Shown one piece after another: positions 54,416-64,000 of a stretch of DNA of 64,000 nt. The position numbers were made by a program, and so were the translations under genes. Each line of letters opens with the position of its first letter. The first letter of the stretch is position 1. The notes under the pieces are model-generated. The model was not told the DNA's origin, did no database searches, and saw only the letters and a list, made by a program, of their open reading frames with translations. Origin of the DNA: Tretioscincus oriximinensis (taxonomy: Eukaryota; Chordata; Lepidosauria; Squamata; Gymnophthalmidae); NCBI GenBank assembly GCA_022410635.1, contig JAJVDF010000786.1, positions 355,251 to 419,250 on the forward strand, in the 5' to 3' direction.

Positions 54416-54419
54416 AATA

Positions 54420-54592
54420 TTTCTCTGTCTGTCTATCTGTCCATCTATCTATATCCATCTATCTATCATTCATCTATCTATCCATCTATCTATCCATCCC
54501 TCTATCCATCTATCCATCCATCCATCCATCCATCCATCCATCTATCCATTTATCCATCCATCCATCCATCTATCCATCTATCACCTTTTAAG
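54420..54592. repeat. (ATCT/ATCC)n tetranucleotide microsatellite
   Basis: About 170 bases of CTGT, CTAT and CCAT units running from CTGTCTGTCTATCTGTCC to CCATCTATCACC. Open frames through it are periodic Ile/Ser/Pro/His artefacts. Confidence 0.95.
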
Positions 54593-55880
54593 AGCTATGG
54601 CCTGTGAGTAAATTCTTAAGCTCCAACTCTAAAGCTGGATCTATAATCTCTTATTTATTCCACCATAGTTAGCTATCTGTACATATAATAAAAGGTGCAT
54701 GGGAGACAAAAAGAGAGTCTTCAACTTGCTTTCTCCCCATACTTGATAGGTCTGTGTCATCACCAGTCACTATAGCTATGTGCTGCATTAAGACTTGAAC
54801 TAAATGCTTACTAGATTAGCAAAAGCCAGATGAATGCAAGCGTTATATTGACTGCACAATACCTGGAAAATAGGTTCTTAAGTTGAAAACTCAGAAACTA
54901 GTGCCAAAGAGAGGTTTATTATCATAGCAGATTTTGTTAACATTGCTTGGATACAAAAACATGCAGAAGCTGCAAGAGTTGGAGCATCTGGTATGAAGTG
55001 ACATCTTAAATCCCACACTTTTTGCATCTATTTGCATCAAATGCACTGAATCTAGTTTTTATTTTCATTTCTATACATGAAACACTTAACCAAAGGAGAC
55101 ATATATTGGCAACATTGAANCAGCAGTGGCCACTGCTTCATTTTCCAATACGCTTTCCTATGCCGTACATTTTATTAGATAATTGGCAAGAATAATAGAT
55201 AGATAGCCTTTTATATCCAGAGGAGTGCTTCTAATATATCCATTGGCATCCTTTTAAGACTGCTAACTTCCCCTAGAGGGTCAAGATAGATTGTCAATTT
55301 TTGACAGCAAAATGGTAAAGCTTTTAAGTGTTTTCTTTCATGAAGTGCTTAGATCAGGAAAANGGGAACATTTAGCCTCAAGGATGGAAAAGGGAAATTA
55401 TAAATGTCATATTCAGTTGATTACAAAATGACAAGAGAAATTGAACCACCAAAAATTTCTTTGGGAGCTTGACAAGTCAATATTTATGAAAGCATAACAG
55501 CAAGAAACTATTTAATTTCAATTATGACTTTACCTCAGTATTCAGCATTATACATAATATTAAGAACAAAGTGTGTATAGTGATAATAAAAAGTACCCTA
55601 AAATCATAATTTTGCATTTGTTCATGCTTTTGGAATAATGTTTATTTATTTTCTGTAATTACATATTACTATTTTTATAAAACAAAGACAACCCTAACGG
55701 TGGTTAGGCTCTGAGTGAATTAGTCATTTTGGTTTATCATGCTTTATAATATGTGCGCTAAGACTATTAGTTTTTAGTTATTAAACATTAACCCAACATT
55801 TAAATATTTTGTTTTGGTATTTTTTTATTATTTCCACAACACAATGTTGCAAACAGAAAATGTAGCTTAGCATCAGCCTC
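54593..55880. other. No gene seen; AT-rich unassigned DNA
   Basis: Nothing supported. Confidence 0.45.
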
Positions 55881-55884
55881 TTGT

Positions 55885-55978
55885 ATTATATATGTATATG
55901 TATATATGTATGTATATATATGTATATATATATGCATATATATATGTATATAAATGTATATATATATGTATATATAAC
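55885..55978. repeat. (TATG)n/(TA)n microsatellite
   Basis: Alternating TATATG and TGTATA units, with about ten TATATATG-like cycles. Confidence 0.95.
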
Positions 55979-58900
55979 ATAATACATTATATTAATCCTT
56001 CACTAAAAATACAAAAAAGAGAGAAAATAAACCCCTCCTATTCTCATGCCCACTACCCACCCTCGGGAAACCAGGTACCTAAAAATAATTCTTTTCTCAG
56101 GGATCATTATAATTATACGCAATACGTTTTTGCCACCTTAATCTCCATGAGATTTTGCTTGTCAGCCCAGTCCTCATGAGTCTTTTTTCCCTTATAGCTT
56201 CCTGCTTCATAAACTCAACCATATATTCATCCCACCAGTCTATTTTATATTTTACTCATATCCTTCCACCCTCTTGCTATCTTTGTACTGTATATCCCTC
56301 CCAAAACATATGTGATTTTATATGAGAGGTTCAGTTCAATGTATCTAATTCATAATTAACAGTTCCTTAGATACCAGTATATTGATATTTAATACACAAT
56401 TAATTTCTTGGAAGATCTCCAAAATGAGAGTATCTCTTGGCAATCATATTACATATGTATATACCCAGGACTGTATTTAGGCAAACTATAGATACTGGTA
56501 GTACTAAAAAGATATTAATATTTTTATTGCTTTCATTATTATAAAACCCAAAGTATTTGAGGGAACTGGGGGAGTACAATAAGTAAGTAAGTAAGCCCAT
56601 CATTGCACATCCATGCCAACAGTGACATTGAATGCCAGTCATATATGATAGTTGGGCGGGAGTTCAATTCAAAATTTCAGTAATTAAAGAGCATACTAAA
56701 ACGGATACTCACTTCCTCAACATCTATTCTACATTTTAGAAAAAGGGTTAAAACACATTACTAGCTCAACTGAAAAGGTGTAAGATATCTTGTTTGCTTG
56801 CTTGTTTGAATTAGTTATGTTCCAGTAACTAGGAGATTAACTTGATCTTATAAGTGGAACACTAACATCAGATTCTGTTCTGTTAGATGAATACTGAAAA
56901 ATATATTCTATGAGAAGGTTGATATTCTTATTTTAAATATCAATCTTTTTCACCTTTATCCTTCTATTAAACTCATCTCAAATTATTCTTAACATAAATT
57001 GACTAATGAGATTAAGGCTGCCTCCCCACAAAGAATTTTTACTACTATGGAATCTGCATCAGACTGAATTCACCCCACGTGTTTATGGAGGTTCAGCGAT
57101 CTACTTGTTAAAAAGGCCTGTGGTCCCAGTTTTTCCACCCATTGCCATTTCATAAAGGACATCTCTAATCTGCTAAACAGCCTAAGGATGACTTCAGTAA
57201 TGTGAAGAGTTTGAGACTAGATGTAAGAGTTCATTGGCTTTCAGCCCACAGAGAATGCTGGGATAAAGGACAACATTAAAAGGGTATTNGTACGACTAAT
57301 AATACTGAGTATTAGTATAAAAAGGTATAGTTAAACAGTAATGAAACTGTAATCGTATATGTTTTGTCATTCATTTATCACACATTAGTTGTATCAACCT
57401 GTACAATCAGGGTTCCAATCTATGACAAACTATAGTAGTGACAAAAAAAAAATCTAAATACCCATACGTTTGGTGTGGTTTATATACTAGTCAAGTGCAA
57501 TTAATGTGAAACAAATGGAATAGCAACTAAATACAGAGCGAACTCCTGTGCAAAAAATGAAGGATTTCACTCACCACTTCCTTCTGGCTCTGTTGTGCTA
57601 AAGAAAAAAATAAACATTCTTATCAGTTCCTATAATGTTGAATTCTTGCATTACATTTTAACTATAACATGCCAAATTTGGAACCACCTCCAAAAGTTCC
57701 AACAACCAGCAGTGAACCTTACTGGCCTTCCAAGCTGACAGGAGGTCCATTTTAGTGGTACATAATGTTGCCTCATTATCCACCCATCTCTGTGATCTGA
57801 TTTACCACTGCTAATATGTTGGCACAGAAGTGAACACAGATGTCTAATTAAGGAACAGTCTACAACAGATTGGGTGATACACCAAGCAGTCATTTGGGGT
57901 CACTCAGTTCAGTTTGTCCTCTGTGGTAAAAGTGTACTAGGAAGAGGCAGGNTCATGCGTGCACTATAATCAGTGCAAATTGGAAGCTTTTAATACATTC
58001 ACTCAGCACATGTGAGATATATTGACTATTGCCTGTACATCTAGACCTTCACTCCTGAACGGAGTAAGACTAGGCCATGTCAGCATCTGCTGCCATGACA
58101 ACCAGGTCCTAAGGACCCTCTTCTCCCGCCAGATATCATTTGGACTTCAGATATTATTTTTGAGGCAAACTGGCTTTTCAACTATCTGTCAGAAATGACA
58201 TACAAAGCAGATTTAATAAAAAAGGGCAAAAAAGGAATATTAGAGATGGGTTAAGAATACAAAAGCCACATGCTACTATTCCTAAGACACATATTTGCTG
58301 CATTTAAACACAACTTTGGTCTTCTGTACAGCTACTAGTTTAGTCATAGTTCATTATTTAGGTGAAAGTGATACAGAATCATATATGATAGCTAAGACTA
58401 AACAGGGTGTTTTGTTAGTGTAAATTACCATATTTCCACAAATGTACATAATGTACAAAAATGTCTATTAAGTAATTTGTTTTTTTAAGCTAAAGCACAG
58501 TTAATTTTATTTTTAAGTCACAGTTGTTTCTTTTGTGAAATCCTCCCTCTTCTCACATCCATAACTGATTTAATGGGAAACTAGTATTTAAAATAACGTA
58601 GTTAAACAAAGCCTTGCATGAGAAAATTCCATATTTATAAAGTCATTTTAATGTGCTGAATATCATTAGTTTTTTATTTTTCAGTAGGAACTATTATTTA
58701 GTTAAATGGATTTGAGACATCAGACTATTATATGACAGATTATTTTGTCACTATGCAAAACGTGAACCCTGTAATCAACTTGTTATGGCATTTCACAAAA
58801 GTATGTGACAGTAAAATAAGTAAACTGTCATTTGGGCAATCAAGCCTTGAAATCCATCAGGACAAGGAAAAAGGCATTTGACATAGTCTTCATGGTAGCA

Positions 58901-59660
58901 ATGAGGTTCAGAGATAATTTAACACTATTACAGTCATACATGAATGCTTAGTGGAAACTACAATAATATGAAATACATTTGAGCAGAGTTACTAGTGACA
59001 AAAATGTGAGTTCCTGGTAATTTTCTATGATATTTTAATTACATTTCTTTCCATCACTGACTTTTATCTTCCATAAAAATATAATATATGCATGGGATTA
59101 GCTCCTGAGTGTCTTTGTCATGTAAAAAATACTTCCTGTGCTGAGGAAGTGATTATGGTACATCAGAGTTCTCTCTGTGAAAAAGAGTGCAGTGATAATT
59201 CTCATGGGTTACTTCCTTTGCATTACCTCCCACATTGTTTCAATAGTTCCTAAATTTGGAAGACATTTTCAGACTGGTGCATATATCCAGTTTGTGCTCA
59301 AAATTTTGATAGTAACAAAGGTTTTAGTTAAAAAGACCTATGCTGTTCTGTTGGAAGATCTGCTTTATGAAATAAATCATTAAGCCAACCAATGACACTA
59401 AAGTTTATATTTAAGTGGAAGTATATATTGGATTGCTTGTGTCAGAGTTAAGATATACAAGCATGGTATTGGACATTCAAAATATCCTATGAGCTACAAC
59501 ACCTTATATTCCAAGTACGTAATTTTAATTTTATTTTTACTGGGGGAAGAGTGCTACCCTCCTACAATTCTGCTGCCCTGGATTGCTCCCCCTAAATATG
59601 AGTCTGGCAATTTTACAAAACATTACCTTCTATATATACATGCTATATATATATTTCAAA
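55979..59660. other. No gene seen over ~3.7 kb; AT-rich DNA
   Basis: The longest uninterrupted stretch with no repeat or coding signal that I can name. 55985-56400 has a LINE-UTR-like flavour (ACCCCTCCTATTCTCATGCC) without firm support. A (GTAA)n run is at 56580-56594. Confidence 0.45.
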
Positions 59661-60065
<405 letters not shown>

Positions 60066-60235
60066 ATTTCCTGCTGGAAAACTTCCAGTGGTGAGGGGAG
60101 ACATCAGAAAAATTACTGCCCAGGGGCATCATACACCTGAAATACAGCCCTGAAAATTGCTTGTTAAATATGATGCCATGAATTTGCTTGAGTCACCATA
60201 GCACAGGTTGGAAAAAAAAAGCTTCATAAAACAGG

Positions 60236-60430
60236 GGAGATAAGAGGTGCCCTGCCTAGATCAGGTCACAGCCAATCTAGTTCATCATCTAGTTGCCCAT
60301 AATTTGCTTCTGGGCATTTTCAAGCAAAAAATAAGGACAAATCCTTGTCTGACTTTGACTTCATGCATATGGCCTTTAGTGGCACTATGCCTGAGAATAA
60401 TTAGGCATCAATTCTAGTAACCATTGATAA
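60236..60430 (-). mobile_element. CR1 LINE 3' end remnant (second subfamily)
   Basis: GCCCTGCCTAGATCAGGTCA, TAATTTGCTTCTGGGCATTT and TCAAGCAAAAAATAAGGAC match 33020-33185. Confidence 0.65.
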
Positions 60431-61140
60431 ACATCTTTTTGTATAGTTGGTCTTTATTGTTTGTTGTATTCAATGCAAAAATTATATTTTATAAAAAATT
60501 AATAAGCCCTGAGCTCTATGAATTTGGGCCAGTCCACACACACATTTTCCTGCGCATTGGATATGCTATCTCCTTCTGTCTGCTCCACAGAACCACGTGT
60601 GTCCAGCATTCCATATGCTCAAAAGGCCTTTGCTGTGGAGTAAGGAGCCACCGCATTACATCCGATTCAAGAGCCAGCATTTTGTAAAATCCAAAAGAAA
60701 ATTGCCTGGGACCTTCAAAATGCAACTTGTATAAAGCTCATTGGCTCTTGGCTCGTAGACAATGCTTGGGGATTATAGTCAGGCAAGCACAGCAATGCCT
60801 TTTGGGGCTTGTGATGTCATGAGAATGCCAGGGTGTAATGAGGACAGAGAGGGAACTGTGAAGAAGATTGCAGGTAAATGGGGACATACTTGCAAATGTG
60901 TTGTCTTGCTTTTAAAAAAAGTGACTTAAAACTTGTAATGGGGAAACAGCCNTTTTCTAAAGCTATCTAAATAAGTTTCTGTCATCACTTATTTGTGTTT
61001 GTTTCTTCAAACTCTGGCAACTCCATCAACCACAGGATTTATTTCCACTATGTGTGTTGAACTAAACACAGAACCTCTCATCTTGCCAGTTTGAGCCTTC
61101 AATTTGTTGGTACATACGCAGTTCACTATTGTCTCCCAGA
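60431..61140. other. No gene; contains repeat shared with 1.4 kb
   Basis: GGCAAGCACAGCAATGCCTT at 60783 matches 1435. Otherwise unassigned. Confidence 0.35.
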
Positions 61141-62275
61141 AGTACATAAGAATATAAGAAGAGCCATACTTAACAGCAAAGGAGAGGGAAGTGCTTTTAG
61201 CTGCCTGNAGGCTTGTGTGGGGCCCCAGCAGCAGAGGTTGACTGCAGTGGCGTAAGGTTGGCTGGGTAACCTGGCATTGGGTCAGTGTCCATGCCCCAAC
61301 AGGCACTCAGGTGGAACGAAGGCTTGGGTGGGGGTGGACATCCCAGATGGTGTGTGGATGCACTCTTGATCTGTCAAAGAAAGTTGATAGGAGAAACGTG
61401 TTCTTGTCACAATGTGCACAATTTTGCACTTGCTTAGGTTGAAGTGCATTTGCCACTTCATTGCCCACACACCTAATGTCAAGAGACCCTGCTGAAGACT
61501 GTTTAAGTTTTAGTATTATCAGCAAACTTTGCTGTCACACTATTTACTCCAGTATCCAAGTTATTTATTACTAAATTAAAAAAGCACAAACCTTAATACT
61601 GAACCTTGGGGGATTTCACTTCTCATCTCTTTCCACCCCAAGACCTGTTTATTAATTCCTACGTCTATTTTCTGCCTTTTATCCAGTTATCGATCCAGGG
61701 CAGATCCTATCTGTGTGTTCCATGATTGAAGAGTTTATTCAGGAGCCGTTCATGAGAGAGATTGTCAGAAGCTTTCTGAAAGTCTAGACAAACAGTATTA
61801 ACAAGGTTCCCTTTATCCATGTGTTTATTAACACTTTCAAAGAATTTTAATAAGTTGGTGTGGCATGTCCTACCTTTGCAGAAGCCATGCTGAGCTTCAT
61901 TTAGCAATATTCCNCCATTACATAGTAATTTTACCATTAATTATGTTTTCCCTTGCTTTATCTGAAGTTTATGTTAAACTAAATGTGATCCTGTGATTTC
62001 CAGGATCACCCAGATCCTTTTTGGAAGATTAGTGTAACATTCACTATTCTCCAATCAGACAGACAGAAGTCAGTCTTAGGAAAAAATGATATATTTTTTC
62101 TAGAAGCTTAACGATGTCATACTTGCATTCTTTAAGAACTCCGAAGTGAATGCCAACTGGATCTGGTTATTAATTCATACAAAAATCTCCTCTCTGTTAC
62201 CCCTTGCAGTTTAATTCTTCTAATGGCTTCCTGGGAAGACTGACTTGATTTCATGTATATGCTCTTGTCCTTGAC
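61141..62275 (-). pseudogene. CR1 LINE reverse transcriptase fragment
   Basis: Minus strand. ~62160-62090 corresponds to 'DPVGIHSEVLKECKYDIVKLLEK' in broken frames. 61937-61707 is clear: NEAQHGFCKGRTCHTNLLKF, FESVNKHMDKGNLVNTVCLD, FQKASDNLSHERLLNKLFNHG, equal to CR1 'QHGFRKGRSCLTNLL...VDVVYLDFQKAFDKVPHKRLL' with catalytic Asp (LDFQKA) intact. 61525-61282 keeps GVWAMKWQMHFNLSKCKIVH ('WANKWQMRFNVDKCKVMH'). The YADD block between is degraded. A short inverted TAAGAATATAAGAAGAGCC at 61147 hints at the 3' terminus, after a large internal deletion. Confidence 0.85.
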
Positions 62276-62284
62276 AATGAAAAT

Positions 62285-62512
62285 AAAGGCAAATAAATTA
62301 TTTATTTGTACTTATATCCTGTCCTATACNTGAAGGTCATAGCTTTTGTTGCTTTCTCCACAACAGATACCCTGTGAAGTAGGTGGGACTGAGAATTCTA
62401 AAGAACTGTGATTGACCCAAGGTTACCCAGATGGGTTTCATGGGGGAGTGGGGAATTGAACCGGGAGACTACCAGGTAAGAGTCTAACACTCTAGCCACT
62501 ACACCAAACCAT
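62285..62512 (-). mobile_element. tRNA-derived SINE (Squam-type), copy 2
   Basis: On the minus strand: TGGTGTAGTGGCTAGAGTGT (A-box region), CCCGGTTCAATTCCCCAC (B box), CCATGAAACCCATCTGGGTA, TGTTGTGGAGAAAGCAACAA, and an A-rich (AAAT)n tail at the 62285 side. The clearest copy of this family in the window. It sits at the upstream edge of the CR1 fragment. Confidence 0.85.
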
Positions 62513-63230
62513 TACATCAAGATGGTATCGTTTCTGTGTCCTCCTTACTTATTCTCCTCTGCCCACTGTCATTAAATGGTCTAACTGCTATTCCAGTTTA
62601 GTTCTTACTTCTGAGGTATTTAAAGAAGTTCCTGTATTTTTAAACATGTTCTTGAGTTTGTCCTGCCACGATTTATGCTTCCTCTTTTTCTCATTAAGAT
62701 AAGCCTTCCACCTTTTAAATGAGTTTCTCTTCTTTTAATGGCTTTTCTTACTGCATCTGGTGTCTTCTTGGATTCCTTGCTTCTTTTAAGACTGCAACAT
62801 AATTGAACTTCCATTATTTTATCCATACCCCATGCATTATGGAGAAATTGGCCTGTTTACCACTTTCATTTTTAATTTCCCTTTCAGTATATTTCTTATT
62901 TGGGGAAAATCCCTTTTGTAAACGTTTAGAGTTTCTATGATATAATTTAATGACAACTTACTATCCATGCAATTTTTAAGAGTAAATCCTGAATTCCCTT
63001 TCCTGTGGTTGATTTCACAACCATCTTTGTCATGACCATTGTTTTCTATCTCAAAGTAACTAATGGATGCCATCAAATGTAGTTTGCTCTTTGGACCATT
63101 GGCTTTCACGTTTTCTCATATGCAATGCTTGTTTATGCTTTGATCTTTATACTTTGAACTTCTCCCTATCATGTATTTTCCTTTCTGCCTGTTATCAGAA
63201 CCAGCTTTGTTTCCTTGTGTTTGTAGCCTA
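62513..63230. other. No gene; possible LINE-derived minus-strand DNA
   Basis: Minus frames 62826-62620 and 63109-62837 are Lys/Arg-rich (KTPDAVRKAIKRRETHLKGG) and could be the upstream part of the neighbouring CR1 ORF2, but I could not match a conserved block. Confidence 0.3.
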
Positions 63231-63231
63231 A

Positions 63232-63400
63232 CCCTATAAATTTCTAGAACAGTGAAGTTCTACGCAGGTTCATGTCTCAGTAAAGTCTTTATTGAAAACA
63301 GATAGTTCAGAGCACAGTTCAAACAGTAAGACCAAGTTACATATACAAACTCAAGGTTTTAAGATAACCCAGGAAAATCAAAGGGAGGAAAGAATCTACT
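63232..63400 (-). mobile_element. Candidate LTR 3' part (minus strand)
   Basis: Minus-strand CTGTTTTCAATAAAGACTTT, then ACTGAGACATGAACCTGCG, gives a polyadenylation signal and an R-U5-like end. There is no TATA box, target duplication or internal region, so this is tentative. Confidence 0.25.
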
Positions 63401-63409
63401 AATTGGAAT

Positions 63410-63830
63410 GCTTATAGGGCAATGGCAAGTGGCAGCAGCAGGGTCGGAGATTGGGCAGTGATGGGGTGGAGAGTGGGCAGAAGGACCTCATCTCAGGCTC
63501 CTGGAGCTGGTAGTGGCAGAGGGGTGGAGAGCNGACAGAGAACTGGCAGTAGGGATGGCGGGCAGTGGGTGGCTGGCATGGTGAGTGAGTGATGGCAACA
63601 GGGATGGAGAGCAGGTTTTGGCAGAGGTGGCAATTGGCCTAAGTGGGTGTGGTGGTGGCATGAGTTTGTGTGTGGCAGAGGGTGCAGAGGGGCTGGAGGG
63701 GGCTGGAGGACAAAAGGGCAGAGTGGGTGGCAGATGAGGGGCGATGGCAGGTGGTGATGAGAGGGCTGTGGGGGATGGAGCGAGCCACGGAAGGTATAGC
63801 AATTGGAATGCAGCTGTTGTGGCAAGTGGG
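63410..63830. repeat. G-rich minisatellite-like tract (GTGGCAG/GGAGAG units)
   Basis: Irregular repetition of GTGGCAG, GGGTGGAGAG, GATGGCA and GGGCAG without a fixed period. Frames on the minus strand are Pro/Ser/His-rich artefacts. Confidence 0.7.
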
Positions 63831-64000
63831 CCACTATGGGTATGGTGGTTCGTGTGTATTTCAGAGCAATTGGTGGCGGCCTTCTGCCATGCCAATCACT
63901 CCAACATCCCATTGCCATTTTGGACACAGCTCTTCCAGTGGGTGGTCAACCAACCAGCTACACAGAGGGGAGGGTTTTACACTCTCTGCGTTGGTGATTG

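Overview
The window looks like repeat-rich, gene-poor nuclear DNA of a squamate reptile (lizard or gecko grade). The inference rests on the mix of repeats: CR1 LINE 3' ends ending in the familiar squamate 'ATCCAGTATGGCTCTTCTTATGTTCTTA'-type tail, L2-clade LINEs with TTTA-type 3' repeats, a BovB/RTE-like fragment, Penelope-like elements (PLEs) with GIY-YIG endonuclease, tRNA-derived SINEs, and many non-autonomous hAT and mariner-like DNA transposons. I recognise no host protein-coding exon, rRNA or functional tRNA gene. The window is best read as intergenic DNA or the interior of a very large intron. About 60 isolated single N bases are scattered through it, probably consensus or polishing ambiguities.

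Layout. 0-3 kb: a CR1 3' end at the left edge, a hAT-like MITE with a GC-rich core and an 8-bp target duplication, then a CR1 3' end that carries a 146-bp tandem duplication and is split by a second copy of the same MITE. 3.7-4.1 kb: a long polypyrimidine tract. 5.7-7.6 kb: a MITE, a decayed L2-clade reverse transcriptase (RT) fragment (+) and a BovB/RTE fragment (-). 9-11.1 kb: a MITE with AGGCTGACCAGAT termini, a GC-rich foldback element, and a PLE endonuclease with its 3' tail. 12.9-17.4 kb: a third GC-core MITE, a perfect palindromic MITE, a candidate LTR, an L2 inserted into a SINE, and a CR1 fragment with a 38-bp tandem repeat and a GGAA tract. 17.5-24.8 kb: SINEs, a second AGGCTGACCAGAT element, a different PLE lineage, an inverted PLE-tail hairpin, and a hAT element nested in the loop of an inverted repeat. 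27-28.3 kb: a long L2 RT fragment (-) interrupted by a SINE. 31-36.8 kb: a complex inverted PLE array, CR1 remnants, SINEs, a candidate LTR and a mariner-like MITE. 37-40 kb: further MITEs and SINEs. 44-47 kb: a foldback element, a GC-rich candidate LTR, and a CR1 3' end that retains the C-terminus of the polymerase ORF. 49-54.6 kb: another PLE, CR1 fragments and tetranucleotide repeats. 55-60 kb: mostly AT-rich sequence with (TATG)n and (ATT)n. 60-64 kb: a CR1 RT fragment, a SINE and a G-rich minisatellite-like end.

Nothing here works as a host operon or gene set. What the sequence records is layered retrotransposition and DNA-transposon insertion. LINE polymerases (CR1, L2, RTE) and PLEs are all present as broken copies. 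The SINEs and MITEs have no coding capacity and must have relied on enzymes supplied from elsewhere. The points most worth a second look are the GC-core hAT-like family with its internal hairpin, the sharing of that core with an unrelated foldback element, the inverted PLE arrangement near 32 kb, and the shared modules in the AGGCTGACCAGAT family.
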